From Gambelia wislizenii (Eukaryota > Chordata > Lepidosauria > Squamata > Crotaphytidae): a DNA stretch of 64,000 nt. Shown piece after piece: positions 23,828 through 35,904 of this stretch (within the stretch, counting starts at the first letter, position 1; each line of letters opens with the position of its first letter). The DNA is taken from the NCBI GenBank assembly GCA_030847615.1, contig JAUMIR010000005.1:169164596-169228595 (forward strand). The letters run 5' to 3'. The position numbers and the translations under genes were made by a program. The notes beneath the pieces were generated by a model, which ran no database searches, had not been told where the DNA came from, and was given only the letters and a program-made list of their open reading frames with translations.

Positions 23828-24136
23828 TCATGTTTGCATACTGTGTTTAGTGGTCCCTATGTAAACTTGTCCACAGCTGCATGGTATGCAGTAAACTCCT
23901 GCAGCTGTGAGAGGGTCTCTTTTGTCCTTCGCTGCGCATAGCATTTCTTGAATGTTCTTGGTTGGTCTGTAGATTGTTTGGAGGTTGTGTTTCCTCATCA
24001 GTTTCCCTATTCCGTCTGTGACTCCTTTGATGTATGGTAAAAATACCTTCCCTTTCGGTGGCTGTTTTTCTTTGTCATTCCTGTGGTTTTTTTCTGGGTT
24101 TAGCTGCTCTTGTGATGTCTGACCTGGAGTAACCAT
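23828..24136 (-). pseudogene. Penelope GIY-YIG endonuclease domain
   Basis: About 100 codons. The signature GVYCIPCSCGQVYIGTT matches the GIY-YIG core (GVY ... YIG) with the CXC pair typical of Penelope-like elements. Upstream is a KGVTDGIGKLMRKHNL stretch linking to the RT. This nuclease nicks target DNA to prime reverse transcription. It is separated from the RT by a frame break, and the catalytic Arg and Glu further downstream fall after the frame ends. Confidence 0.88.
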
Positions 24137-24735
24137 TAGCCTGTAGTGCCCAGTTTAGGTGCCTGAGTTCGTCCTCCAGGTAGTGGGGTTTGCAGATCCT
24201 TTTTGCAAAGTCTACCAATGTTTTTATTGTGCTTCTTTTTTTTTCCTGGGTGATGACTGGAGTTCTTGTGTAAGTATCTGTCCGTGTGGGGGAGGTTTCT
24301 GTATACCTTGTGGCCTAACCATTGGTTTGGTTTGCAGATGACTAGGACATCCAAGAATGGCAGTGTTCCTTCCTTCTCTTTTTCCATCGTGAATTGGATA
24401 TTTGGATGGATGCTATTCAGGTGGTTCAGGAATGAGATTAAATCTTCTTCTCCATGGTTCCAAATGGTGAAAGTGTCATCCACATATCGGAACCATGTTG
24501 TGGGCTTTTTTGGTGCTGTTTTCAGGGCTTGCTTTTCAAAACGTTCCATGTAAAAGATTGCTATCATTGGGCTCAGGGGGCTGCCCATGGCTACCCCATC
24601 TATCTGTTTGTAGAATTCATTATCACACTGGAAGTAGCTTGTGGTGAGGCAGTGTTTGAACAAGGCTGTGATATCCTCAGGAAATATTTGTTGTATGAGT
24701 GCCATGGTGTCAATTATGGGGACTTTGGTGAACAA
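24136..24735 (-). pseudogene. Penelope reverse transcriptase domain
   Basis: About 199 codons. Contains QIDGVAMGSPLSPMIAIFYM (RT motif 4 region) and FRYVDDTFTIW with the catalytic YVDD pair, then the LPFLDVLV motif typical of Penelope RTs. The frame ends shortly before the GIY-YIG block and begins without the RT fingers, which lie in shifted frames upstream to about 25500. RT copies the element's RNA into DNA at the target. Confidence 0.9.
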
Positions 24736-25519
24736 GGAGGCAACATCAAAACTGATCAGTCTGTCTCCAGGTTTCAGTTCGATGTTGTTGATTTTTTCTA
24801 TGAGCTGAGTCTTTGATGAAGTGAGGGGTTTGTCCTATGTGGGTTTGTAATTGTGTGGCCAGAAACCTGGCCAAGTCATATGCAGGGGATCCAATGGCAC
24901 TCACTATGGGTCCGAGTGGAATGGAATCCTTGTTATCTTGGGAAGTCCATACAGTCTAGGTGGGAGAGCCTCTGATCCGCATAGATTCTGGTATATGATT
25001 GGCTGAATTGATGAGTTCTTGATCAAGGCATTTGTTTTTCTGGTGATTTTGTTGGTCTTGCTTGAGTTTTCTATATGTTGCGGGGTCCAAGAGTCCCCTT
25101 ATTTTTTTGTCTGTATTTTTCTGTTTCCATGTTTACTATGGCATTGCCTTTGACCACTGGGAGAATAATGATTTCTGGGTCTGCATTGAGATCCTTGATA
25201 GCTTTTCTTTCTTTTGTAGTTATGTTGCTGGGTGGTGGTTTTGCCTTCCTCAGGATCCTAGCTGTTTTTCCTCTTATCTCTTCTGCCTCTTCCTCTGGGA
25301 GACAGTAGAGGGCAGATTCAACATGGGCGATGATATCTTCAACTGGGATTCTGGTGGTGGTAACTGCAAAATTGCCTCCTTTGGACAGGATGGATGTTTC
25401 TTCTTTTAAAAGTTGCCATTCTGTTAGGTTGGTAATAATCTGTGATGTGTCTAGTTGGGGTTTCTGTTGGTGTTTGTAGCATTTGTCAAATTTTTGTTAC
25501 TGCCTTTCAGTGTGAATCA

Positions 25520-25810
25520 TCATCTCTTTTTTTTTCTCCATTTTTCTGTATGTGAGGTTGTCAATTTTGTCCCGTCTTGGGTGTTCATTTTTTGACTGAT
25601 GTTGAGGTGGAGTGAAAATAGCTCCTTGTCTGTGTTGGCCAGGTCTTTGCAGGTGTTGTGTATTCTCTCTCGTAACAGTGCTTTTTCCATTCTGTTGTAG
25701 ATCCGGTTAACCTGTGGGGATTTTAACCACCTGGACAACTTCAACAGGAAAGAAGAAACCTTAAAAGTAAACAAAATCTGGCTTTGAGTTTTGAAAAACA
25801 ATAGAATCAA
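25520..25810 (-). pseudogene. Penelope N-terminal region
   Basis: Contains the NRMEKALLRERIHNTCKDLA segment and a following Lys-rich end (KWRKKKR) that I associate with the N-terminal part of reptile Penelope proteins. The first about 30 codons read into the inverted terminal repeat, so the true start may be elsewhere. A T-run at the end of the frame is a likely frameshift site. Confidence 0.6.
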
Positions 25811-26110
25811 AATTCAACACTTACAAAGGAATTCCACCCAGGGACAGGGGGGTTCCCAGCAGATAATGGCCCATCAACCAACCATTAGCCAAACAGACAC
25901 TAATGATCCTTGCATTTCTATACCCAGAAACTAACCATTCAATCACACAAATTTACATATACTCTCCAACAGGGGTTCATAGCATATAAATTCCACATAC
26001 ACTCCTACCCAACCATTCTCTGAAGATGCCAGCCAGATGCAGGTGATACATCAGAAAGAAACTATTCCAGAACACAGCCTCACAGCCCAGAAAAAACCCA
26101 AGGGAAATCT

Positions 26111-26515
26111 AGAGATGGGTGAATTTGACAGTTTCAGCCTCTGTTTCTCATTTTTCCAGTCTTTAGTCAGGACCAAACTGAACTTCAAGAATTTTTCTAG
26201 TCCCAAGCTCAATTCATCCTGAACGTTAACTTTAAAAAAAAAACAAAAATCAAAAAACCGTTCACATGGAAATTCATATACATTTTAATGCATATTTCTC
26301 TAAATACAGTATATGTGTGTATCTAATTTTGCCTAATGTACATATTTTTGGAAGCAACCCTTCTACTACAGTATAGTTCTAAATATTGTTTTCAAGAATG
26401 TGCATGGTTTTGTATGCATCTTCACATAATATAAGCATTTCAGGGTGCCCTTTTGACTGGAGAACGCCGTTGCAAAATTTGAAGAATTTTGAATTTTGAA
26501 GGACAGCTGAATTTT
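26111..26515. repeat. Unclassified AT-rich interspersed repeat
   Basis: Starts GAGATGGGTGAATTTGACAG; a sequence of similar opening and texture recurs at 39957-40420. No coding potential. Confidence 0.4.
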
Positions 26516-26760
26516 GGTTTGTTGTTGTCACGTGCCTTCTAGTCATTTCTGACTTATGGAGCTCCTACTAAGGTGACCCTATCATGAGGTTTTTTTGGCA
26601 AGATTTGTTCAGAGGAGTTTGCCATTGCCTTTCTCTGAGGAAGAAAGAGTGTGACTTACACAAGGTCACCCAGTGGGTTTCTATAGCAAAATGGGGATTC
26701 AAACCCTGGTCTCCAGAGTCCTAGTCCAGCATGCAAGCCACTAGACCACATTGGCTCTCT
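26516..26760 (-). mobile_element. tRNA-derived SINE (copy 3)
   Basis: On the plus strand (GTT)n, then CACGTGCCTTCTAGTCATTT, through to the tRNA-like CCACTAGACCACATTGGCTC, matching the copy at 13379-13637. Confidence 0.85.
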
Positions 26761-27845
26761 GAATTTTGGTTTAAAAAAGGCAAAATTGGGGAAGTTTATA
26801 TAAAATAAAGAATTTCTCACCCTGTGTCACTAACCTTAACTCCCCTCCCCAACAGATACACACCTGCAATAAAGAATACTAGAACTGATGTACAGATTGC
26901 TGGATGTAATCCCCCTTTGCATAACCAATTAAATGTGATTTCCAGGCTATGCTGAATCAAGAGATTGCTATTGAGACTAGGGTGAAATAGGATTTATATA
27001 AGCAAGAATGCTTAAAAGTGAGTGTACAAGTACACTCCAAATGTTCAAAGGCTTTTCTAGGAGAGAGAGAGAGAGAGAGAGAAAACTAATTATGTCCATG
27101 CACAATCCCTTTTTTAGAGAATTAACCCTTTCCTAGCCACCCATTGAATGGCCCGAGGCTGATACAGCCTTCATCTGTGCACTCGGGAGCTAGTGAAAAC
27201 TTATTAAAATAGCATCCATGCAAGCCGTTTGTGCTAAGAAGCTTTAGAGGATTTCTTGTCACATATAGAACAGAATGTCAGCAATCACAAGCTATAGAGA
27301 CCACAAAAGCAAAATCTGGAATTCAGATGGAAGTTGGTAATGAAGCAGACAGTCTGTCTAGGGGAAGGGTGGGAAGGGGATTGGCAACCATTTAATACCG
27401 ATTTGAAATAGGGTGTCTTTCCTGTCAATCTTATCTCTTCCAAACATTGCACACTTCTCTGTCAATTATATACATACCTGGGTGAGTCCTATTAGAAAGC
27501 ATGAGACAGTATATTTGGGGTGTTATAAAAGGCAAAGAAAGTTGGAGTGATTTCAATTATTTTTCTTGTATTTTTATTGCCTCGGATGGGGACAGAGATG
27601 CTTGTGGGATTTTATGCCTCAGGTGCCCAAAGTCTTTGGGTACTGTGTTTCCTGACTTGACAGGGGAAGGGAGTCATTTGATATTCTCTGTAAGGAGAGA
27701 TCTTGGCCAGTCCTGGCAGACACACAAACAAAACCTAAATGTCAATGTTCTCCTGCAGCCACAGATGACTCAACATACGGAATATGATGCTCCTGTTACC
27801 CTAAATGCTCAGGGGTCAAAAGACCCTCCAAATATTGATATTAAT
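26761..27845. other. Unassigned DNA with (GA)n at 27061-27081
   Basis: The frame at 27501-27857 (118 codons) has no recognisable domain; its end overlaps the internal edge of an LTR. Nothing else was recognised. Confidence 0.4.
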
Positions 27846-27849
27846 TTGG

Positions 27850-29090
27850 GGAATTAATATACTCAGCTTGGCTTTGCAAAAGAGGGCAACAGATAGCAGG
27901 GTCTTTTAACCTATGTATACTGGTAAATAGGAGGAGATGTGAAGCTAGATAGTACAATAATTGATCTTTATTAAGGAAATAATGATAACAACATTCACAC
28001 ATGCACTCAGACTTCAAGCATTCATGCAAGGCTAGTGAATAAAGTAGGAAGTATTGGGATAGAGGAATAAAGGAGGGAGGTTGTTTTCGGGTGATACTGT
28101 ATCGATCTGAGGAGATGAGATCATGGAAAAAACTAGCAGAGTGAGGGTCCTGAAGCAGTAATGGCTACACAGATGGATGTAATGTCCACAGGAAGGGAAT
28201 CTGTGGATCTTTTGGAAGGGTTTATATAGTCATTCCTTCATGGGATGGGATTCTGGACTTTATCAGACCAGGGAAATATGGTGTCATAGGGATGCCTAAT
28301 GATCACAAAAGGGTGCACATACCAGACGACGTCATCCTTTCGCAATCATGTACTATAAATTAGGTGTATTTTTTTATTGATGGCCCTAGCCATCAAGAGA
28401 TCTCCTGTTCCACTTTTCTGCCAGCATTGCTGGTGTTTGAATGCTCATGCCATTGTGTTCACATGAATGCAGCATCAATGGGCGAACACCTCTGGGTAAG
28501 ATTGTGATAACCAGGTAGGGAATGCTCTTTTTATGAACACCCCCCCCCATGTACTTGGCACTTTTAAAGTGTGTTTCTGTGTTTGTGTTAACTTTTTATG
28601 TGCTTATTTTGTTTTTATTTTTGAATTTGCTGCGCTAGAGTCTTTTTGCAAGAATTGGTGAAATTTCTATCTCAGACATAAATGGAGCTCTGTTTCTGCT
28701 CCGTTACTGCCAGGGAAGCCTCATTGATACTGGAAAAGGTATGTCTGGTAGGGAGGGTTCTTTTGCCGGCATATAAACAACACAATTTATGACAGCAAAA
28801 GATCGTTAATGGGTGGTGGTCTGATAGAGTCCTTAGAGTGAAAGATTATGCTTCTTGGAGGTTCTCAGGGTGAGACAATGCACACTCCAGATATGCTAAT
28901 GATCCTTAATGTGCAGATACTTTGTAATTGAATAGAGGAAGCATCTTCTTTGTTTGTGGAAGGGTAAAGGTGTAAGGGATCTTTACAGCCTTGAGTATCT
29001 CAGCCCAGGCTGATAGGATTAGCCAGGTGTTTAGGCACATAGCTGCCTTGCAAATTATCATTTCTTTGGAATTTGGGATGGCCCATCCTT
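27850..29090 (-). mobile_element. LTR (family C), interrupted by a MITE
   Basis: On the minus strand the right part reads CCAGTATACATAGGTTAAAAG near the LTR end, then a TTAATTCCCCAAATTAATAT stretch beyond it, as in the LTRs at 35970, 45735, 48640 and 63119. The upstream part to about 29090 shares the 'GGCTAATCCT' region. A MITE at 28255-28832 splits it. Boundaries are approximate. Confidence 0.6.
28255..28832 (+). mobile_element. Non-autonomous DNA transposon, GGACTTTATCAGA group (copy 2)
   Basis: GGACTTTATCAGACC at the left and GGTCTGATAGAGTCC at the right. The interior shares CACAAAAGGGTGCACATACC and the TTCTTTTGCCGGCAT block with copy 1. Flanking triplets do not match clearly (TCT and TTA). 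Confidence 0.8.
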
Positions 29091-29770
29091 AAGTACATAT
29101 CTTACTGAGTATGAATGCTAGTCTTTGGGATTCCTGGTTTTGGAATTTCCCCAGCTTTACTGGCTGCACTGCGTGGAAGGCCACATTTGACCTAATTATT
29201 AAATATTGCCAAAGTATTATAGATATGGGGCAGGGGTGTCAGGATAACACTACCCTTTGCCCAAACACACCCCTTCATCCCATGCCTCTGCAATACCTTT
29301 CAGCCCATTGCCAACCTGATTGTTCTTTTGCCATTTGGCCAATTTGATTCAGTTAGATGGCAACATTGCTTTGTGAATGTAAAGCTTATAGGACATATCT
29401 TTACCCTGAATAGCTTTGTTTGCCCTCAGTGATGCCATTGTCTGGCCAAATCTGACTGTTTCTAGGAACAAAGCCAATGTATGTATTTATTTATTTTTAA
29501 TGCTTCAGAAACAGAGGCCAGTCATAATAATGAATACCAACAAACTGGCCTGAAACAGGATAAGATGTGTGAGGGAGCTTTCTGAAACAACTTGGTTTTT
29601 GTTTTTGTTTTTATTTATTTTTAGCCACAAAATTAGGGCACTGAGAAAATGAGGCACAGTACTAAGTTAGGTTCATGACTTCTCATAAACAGAAATTGGC
29701 CAGATTCATTAGCCCAGTAGGATTAAAAATATGTCAGGTAAAGATGGGAAATTTTTGTCTCCCCATTATT
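29091..29770. other. Possible LTR-element internal sequence, otherwise unassigned
   Basis: Lies on the 3'-internal side of the minus-strand LTR. No Pol or Env motif was recognised. Confidence 0.3.
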
Positions 29771-29773
29771 TTA

Positions 29774-30642
29774 GGACCCTTTCATACTACATAATTATAG
29801 CACTATGTGGTAGTCCAGATGGTGAAATAAATTCTCATAGAATCCACAGAGAATCCCATGTGTCCAAATGGGATCCCACAGTATTCTGTCCTTTTTGTAG
29901 CATGGGGGAGCAATATTCAGGGAAACTATGCGGGGAAAGCCTTCAGGGCTTTACCTGAGTTTTTAAAAACTGCAGGGGAAATGCACGCTCCTGCTTGTTA
30001 GGACAACCAAATCGCATTGCAGCACATTGCTGAAGAGGATAGCTGATTGGTCAGACATGAATGGGAGGTGGACCTTGCTAAGAAGGCAGTGCCCAGAACT
30101 GCCATGTTGGATTGCCACTGTAGCGATCATGCACTGAGATGACAAAACAGCCTTCCCTCCCTTTTTAATTTGTTATTTCAGCAGAAGATTGCTCTTCCGC
30201 ACCTTGGGTTTAGTTTTTTTAAAAAAACATACTGTTAGGCAGGGGCAAGTTGGGAGTATAGAACCATGAGTAATTCACTCTCATCCACCATACTGATTTG
30301 CTGGCATGCCTCCATGTGAACAACAAACATGGATATAGTTTGGCACACCAGCAACCTTGCAAAAAGATCATGGAGACAGATTAAAGCTGCTGCAAATTGG
30401 CATAGGTTTGGACCAATCCACATTTTATTCCCTCGTATAGACCAGCCCTATGATTCAACTTGAACTTCCATAGTAAGATCCTATGAAATTTTGGGATTTC
30501 TAATTTAGAGAGGGGAATTTAGCATTCTCAACCAGAGCATTCTAGTGTCTCAGCAAACTACAAATTCCAGAATTCCATAGGATGCAGCCATGGCCACGAA
30601 AGGCGAATGATAGCACTATAATTGTGTAGTATGAAAAAGCTC
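29774..30642. mobile_element. Harbinger-like MITE, TSD TTA
   Basis: The left end GGACCCTTTCATACTACATA and right end complement GAGCTTTTTCATACTACACA continue pairing through AATTATAGCACTATG. TTA occurs at 29771-29773 and 30643-30645. A 3-bp TWA target duplication is the mark of PIF/Harbinger elements. No transposase, 869 bp. Confidence 0.8.
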
Positions 30643-30788
30643 TTAAACTAAAGACTCCCGGACAATTACTTTCCAATGGCCATGTCTGATGGGTCTGATA
30701 TTAGATAGCACCTTCATTTCTATACCACTTTATAGGTTGTGGGCTCATCTTCTGACACAGACAAAGCATGTTTGCCAATGAAGACCTA

Positions 30789-31009
30789 GGGCCCTTTCAC
30801 ACTACACAACTACAGTGCTATGATTCTACTTTAACTGCCATGACTGCATCCTACAAAATCCTGGGGTTTGCAGTTTTCTGAGGCACTAGAGGAGCTCTCT
30901 AGCTGAGAACTCTAAATGCCTCTCTCTAAACTGCAAATCCCAAGATTCCATAGAACATTGTCATGGCAGTGATTCCATAGCAGTATAACTATGTAGTCTG
31001 AAAGGGCCT
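30789..31009. mobile_element. Short foldback MITE related to the Harbinger-like element
   Basis: The ends GGGCCCTTTCACACTACACA and TATGTAGTCTGAAAGGGCC pair, and the interior arms pair over 'actgccatg' and 'tttgcagttttctgaggcac'. The target duplication is unclear (CTA against TTG). Confidence 0.75.
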
Positions 31010-32180
31010 TGGGACTTGAAAATACAAGTCATAGCAGACTAAAAACTGAAGACAGCTCCTGGGTGCCAGTTACATGACAGAAATTGTCACGGTGCTTACT
31101 GTGACTTTCTGATCACAAATCCATCCCTCGCTGTTTATACGATTTATGTCACTGATCTGGATATCCCAGGTGGTCCCGTGACTGATATTTACACGTCCAA
31201 AGTTCCATTTTTTTTTAGGGGTTGTTTTTTTTTGGCTGTCAATCAAAGATGCGATTACTCGTGCTTTCACAACCTCGGTGACACACTTCCTTTAGAGTTC
31301 CGCGCCACCAGCGATGCTATTGGCTGGCTGGGGGGGAGAGAGGGGGGCAGAGGTTTGTTATTCCCCCTTGCTTCTTTAAAATTTTAACCCTTTCAGAAGA
31401 GGCAGAAAGCATTTTGAAAGATCCAGACTGAGATTTTTCGCTTAGACGCAGGAACGAAGGAGTGTTTTCCATTTGAAATCAAGCAGAGTGCTTCCCTTTT
31501 GAAATCAAGCCCCTTTCCCCTTTCCTCTTTAAAATATTAACCCTTGCAGCAGATTTAGCTACAGAGTTAAGATTACAAGCAAGCTACAGACACAGACATA
31601 CAGAGGGGGAATTAAAGGGTGTTCATTCGCTCAGAGGCTGGAATATTTTACTGTGCCCAGACCCTGGGAGGTGACCAAAGCAGGGGATTAATGGGCCACC
31701 CTCTGCCCATCACGATCTCTCTGTAACATGCAGTTGAGGAAAAGGTAAAGCTGAAGGGTTTTCAGTGTAGAAATCCATTTAAAAAGGTGGTTGAGTATAC
31801 ACGCGCACGTGCGCGCACACACAAACATCAACCTTCATGCAGCTGGAAGGGATGCCTTTGTTTTCGGCTGGTGAGGCTGGATCTGTTGAACGGGTGACTG
31901 CCCCCTCCTTTTCTGGTCGCTGAACTCTAAGCCCGCCCCCAGTCACCATTTCTGGCCATCCCAGTACCGAGACATTTTGTCCCACGCTGTTTACATATCC
32001 GATTTTCCAAATCCTCCCGTGACTTTTTTAAAAACCAGAACAAACTGCGGGACTGGAAGTCCCGCAGGTTGAGGGACAAAAGGTGGCCCCCCTTCCAAAA
32101 ATCACGTACCCGACCCGATGTATGTGTAAACTGCCAGGGATCGACACACATTCTTCCCGGGACATTTTCATCATGTAAAC
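31010..32180. other. GC- and CpG-richer block of unknown nature
   Basis: Contains many CpGs, an inverted CCAAT (CTATTGGCTGGC near 31320), G-rich runs, a (CA/CG) repeat at 31798-31822, and two similar segments beginning CGCTGTTTA (about 31128 and 31986). Those CGCTGTTTA segments, and inverted GTAAAC motifs near 32126 and 32178, suggest a decayed DNA transposon. A promoter-like island is the alternative. No exon is evident. Confidence 0.35.
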
Positions 32181-33127
32181 GGCCCCCTGTAGTTTTAATG
32201 GATGAGGGGATTTCAGCAGGTGTTGCTTGTCATGAATCCAAGTAACAAGCAACACATGATGAAATTCCATCTTCTACACAACCATTACAGACACAGGAGT
32301 CTTCTCCAGTTTTCACATTGGCAACTCTACATAGCATCCCAGGAATGAAAATACTATAATGCTATTTGAGTCATTCTCATAAAAAAGAGGTTCTAGGATA
32401 GAGCCTTGTGGATGATTTGCAAATTTATGTACCCACAAAATGCCCTGATTGGTGGACATGAGTGCTCTGAGACTGTGCTTGATCTTACTGGTACTTATTC
32501 CAAAGAAAGAAGTTAAATTCTTCCCCATAAAATATGAGTATTTTTTTTCATTTTTGCCATTTCCTTTCCAACACACTGTATCCATTTATGTGCAGAATTA
32601 TTTGCTTCTGTCCTCCATTCAGTGGAAGGAGAAAATGGTGCCAAATGCCACTGAATATATTTTCTGACTTACCTTATTTGAATGTTACATTAATGAAAGA
32701 AATTATAGAATGAAATTGGAAGGCAGATGGTGTTGTTTGCAACTATATGAAACTTACTAGTAGGAAAAAGCTGCTATTCAGTAGGTGGAATACTCTGCTC
32801 ATCTGCGTGAATGGGTTATGCAAGAGATGGAGGGAGGGAGGGAGGACATTTCAGATTTCAGTTCAGGCCCCATTACCAGCTGACGGGATGTTGCTATTGC
32901 TCTGCAATGGTCCCATAGTGACCACAGGGGTTAATAGGACCATCTGCCAATTTTTTGCCAGGAAGCACCAGGTGTTTTTGTCCTTGGAAAGAGTGGTCAT
33001 TTCCCCACCAAGCAGCTGTCTGCAGTCCCTTGCTACTCCTAGTGCCAGGGAGTCTTGATAAAGGCTGTAGGGGGACAATGATAGACAGTATCCATTGCCC
33101 AAGATTTAAGTTCTGCTATTGTTAGAC
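32181..33127. other. Unassigned DNA
   Basis: Several short frames overlap on both strands without a recognisable domain. (GGGA)n at 32828-32844. Confidence 0.4.
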
Positions 33128-33130
33128 TAT

Positions 33131-33439
33131 GGAGATAATCAGACATGGCAAAAAATGTCAGGAGATTGCTAGAAAAACCGGAAGGGACGACCTTACCAGA
33201 CGACAACATCCTCCAGTGTTTTGGAGGAATAGTGTGGCTGTGAGTAAAGCATCCCTTTTTATTAGCAGTTTGTCCCAATCAATAAAAAAATGAAGCCTCC
33301 TCCGTGGCAGCAATATGCCCCCAGAATGGCTGAAGGATGCAGATGTCTGGTAAGGTTGCCCTTTCTGTTCTCCTAGCGATCTTCTGGCATGGTGGGGAAT
33401 GCAATTTTTTGGCACATTCCCCTGTGTCTGAGAATCTCC
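33131..33439. mobile_element. Foldback MITE, GGAGATAATCAGACA ends, TSD TAT
   Basis: GGAGATAATCAGACA at the left, TGTCTGAGAATCTCC at the right, TAT on both sides (33128-33130 and 33440-33442). Same subfamily as 15634-15943: shared AGAAAAACCGGAAGGGACGA-type arms and CCCCCAGAATGGCTGAAGGATG. The whole element folds back. Confidence 0.9.
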
Positions 33440-33513
33440 TATACTTTCCATCATCCTGAGTCAGCATGGCCCATGGCCAAGAACAAAGAAGTCACGATCC
33501 AACAACAAATGGG

Positions 33514-33540
33514 AACCAAGGCTGAGAACCACTATTGCAG
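33514..33540. mobile_element. hAT-like MITE end fragment
   Basis: CCAAGGCTGAGAACCACTATTG is a single end of the palindromic hAT-like family. Confidence 0.5.
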
Positions 33541-33781
33541 AACATTAGCAGCTTGCTTCTTCAACTGAAGGTGTAGCTACCAACAACTAAGATGCTCAAA
33601 ACCCCATCCACAATGATGATATTATTTCAAGTAGATTGCCTCATAAATAGCTAGAACTCATATCCCACTCCAGTGCAAGCCAAGAGGAAACCTTAGTATC
33701 TGTGTATCATATCATATTGTACTAGAAACATTTGTAGAACATTTTTGGAGACTTGGTGGAGGGAGCTGCCTTGGGTCCCTT

Positions 33782-33832
33782 CTGGAAGAAAGGCAGCATA
33801 TACATTAAATAAATAAATAAATAAATAAATAA
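33782..33832. repeat. (AAAT)n tail
   Basis: Preceded by 'ggcagcatatacatt', which looks like a retroelement tail. Confidence 0.85.
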
Positions 33833-34105
33833 GGGAAGGACAGGAGCAGCAGTATTTGGGGTTAGGTCTGGATGTTCTCTGCAGTCAACTGCTTGGGCAT
33901 CATTGTTCACTGTATCTCAGAACAGAGATGGGATGGTGAACTGTATGGGTGTGTCCTAGAATCTAGAGGCATCATCTGTTGGATATAAACTCAATGTTTC
34001 TGTTTTTAACTCATAGTTCATTGCACTATTGCTTTTTACAGAGACTGGTAGATGTGGAAGTCAAGCATTAATGTGCATACTGGGGGGCAAATTCAATACA
34101 CAAGA

Positions 34106-34434
34106 CAGTACAACCCCCATATCCATTGAAGCCGTATGTATGGGCCCACTTACCCAGTCCCAAAAAATATGGTCTCTCTAGGCATCTTCTAGGTCCTCCA
34201 GTGTGACTCTACAGTATGCTTCCGCCAGATGTTGACCATAGTGTTGCACTGGAGGACTTAGAAGATGCCTAGAGAAGTGTTCTCTCTAAGGCATCTTCTA
34301 GGTCCTCCAGCACAATTTTATGGTATGCTTGGGCCAGAAGTCATTCATTTCAATAGAGTTCGCTATTATCTGTGGTTTCCAGTCTCCACGGTAAGTCCAG
34401 GAATGTATACCCCACAGATGCAGGGGTCTTACTG
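34106..34434. mobile_element. Mariner-like MITE
   Basis: CAGTACAACCCCCATATCC at the left; GATGCAGGGGTCTTACTG then TA at the right. Internally GGCATCTTCTAGGTCCTCCA occurs at about 34172 and 34288, with a complementary copy between them, so the interior is itself partly duplicated. Confidence 0.7.
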
Positions 34435-34439
34435 TAATA

Positions 34440-35904
34440 TGCAAAATTGTGGTACTTGTTTCTTATTTCCACTGGAGTGCTGATACTATTTCAGCTTTCT
34501 TAATGTGATAGCTGGTGAAATATTTGTGTGTGACCACTTGGCACATTGTGGTTTCTTTTTTACTGAGGAAGCAAGAACAACTGCCATGGCCATAAAAATT
34601 TTAACAAACACATTTTCACTGGGTCTAACTAATATTTGGATATGGGAGAGAATTCCAAGGTAATCTGTTCATGAACTAACCCTGGACCATTTAATCTGAT
34701 TCATTTTCTTGAACACCATTTAATAATTCCGGTCCTTCTTATACAGAATACATTTTATTTGCTTGTTAATAATTGAATTAGGTGAATGAATTAGGAAGAA
34801 ACCTAATAAATAAATTATGGGGTGAGAGCATTTTTATTATGATCATGATTATCATGATCATCATGATTATTATGTGTTACATTTATTCCTTCTCTTTCGT
34901 CTAAGAGGAGACCCTATCTGCCTCCTTTCAAATTTTATCCTCACATAGATCAGGCTGAGAGACTGCCCCAAGTTAATCTCATGGCCTGATGGGGATTTAA
35001 ACTCAGATTTCTCAAAACCTGGTTTAATAAATGACAATCTTAAAATCATAGATTTTTACCTTTCTTTTTTTATATATATATTTATTTTTATTACTTATAT
35101 CTTATTTCCAGTCATAATTCAAAGTACAGCATACTATATACATCTATCCAATATATATAAAACAGTATGTATATATATTTTTTTCCTCAGTATATAACAG
35201 CTCAAGATGTTATTATATATAAAAGATACTTATTTTATATTATATAAACCCCTGTTTCTTCAGCTTTCTCCTACCCTCTTCCCGTTCTTTTCTTCTTCCC
35301 TCCCCCTTTCTTGCTTCCGTGTACAGTATCACCTGAGTGAGGTATGTCCATATTGTCTCTTCATTTATCCTCCCTACCTCTCTTATTCTTGTATTCTTTA
35401 TTTTAAGTATAATTGTAGCTTATGCTTAAATGTAGATTTTTACCTTTCAGTGCATTATGATCTCACAAACGTATCTGTAGAATGTCAAAAATATTTATCT
35501 TTCGCATGGCTTCCAGTACATTTAAACTATACATAACCTAGCCCCGACACCCGTGATGCATTAAATGTGATTTACAGCATGTATTGTGCTATTTGCTAAA
35601 ATATTGTAGTTCTATTACATTGGGGAGGGGGTCATAATAATAAAATGATAACAAACACAACAGTGCAACTAGGGTAAGAGGTGACTGTTGCTATTATTGC
35701 CAAGCCTGAGTAGCAGTTCCCACACCCTTCCCTCCAGCAACTTTTGACAAGAGAAGTAAAGATGACATTCATTTTGGATGACATTTTTAAAAACTATAAA
35801 AACAAGACAACAGATGCTACTTGTATGTGAATATGAAAAACATGATGGAAGGAATTAAATAGATGGCCTGAATTACATCTCCCACACTATTGAAACCTGT
35901 TTCC
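34440..35904. other. AT-rich DNA, possibly L1-type 3' sequence near 35050-35430
   Basis: 35060-35270 is strongly TA-rich. 35207-35536 is a chance frame. Nothing firm was recognised. Confidence 0.35.

Larger units (their letters stand above)
23252..26110 (-). mobile_element. Penelope-like retroelement flanked by inverted terminal repeats
   Basis: Minus-strand Penelope-like element with an N-terminal region (25520-25810), reverse transcriptase (24136-24735) and GIY-YIG endonuclease (23828-24136), in the canonical RT-then-GIY-YIG order. The sequence 23284-23660 is repeated in inverse orientation at 25735-26110 (about 375 bp), so the body sits between inverted copies of its own terminal sequence, a known habit of Penelope insertions. 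Frame breaks between the three blocks make it inactive. Confidence 0.88.

Noticed and set aside
24266..25409. Several Phe/Cys-rich plus-strand frames
   Set aside because: Antisense shadows of the Penelope RT and N-terminal regions.
27501..27857. 118-codon plus-strand frame as a gene
   Set aside because: No domain recognised; its end runs into shared LTR-adjacent sequence.
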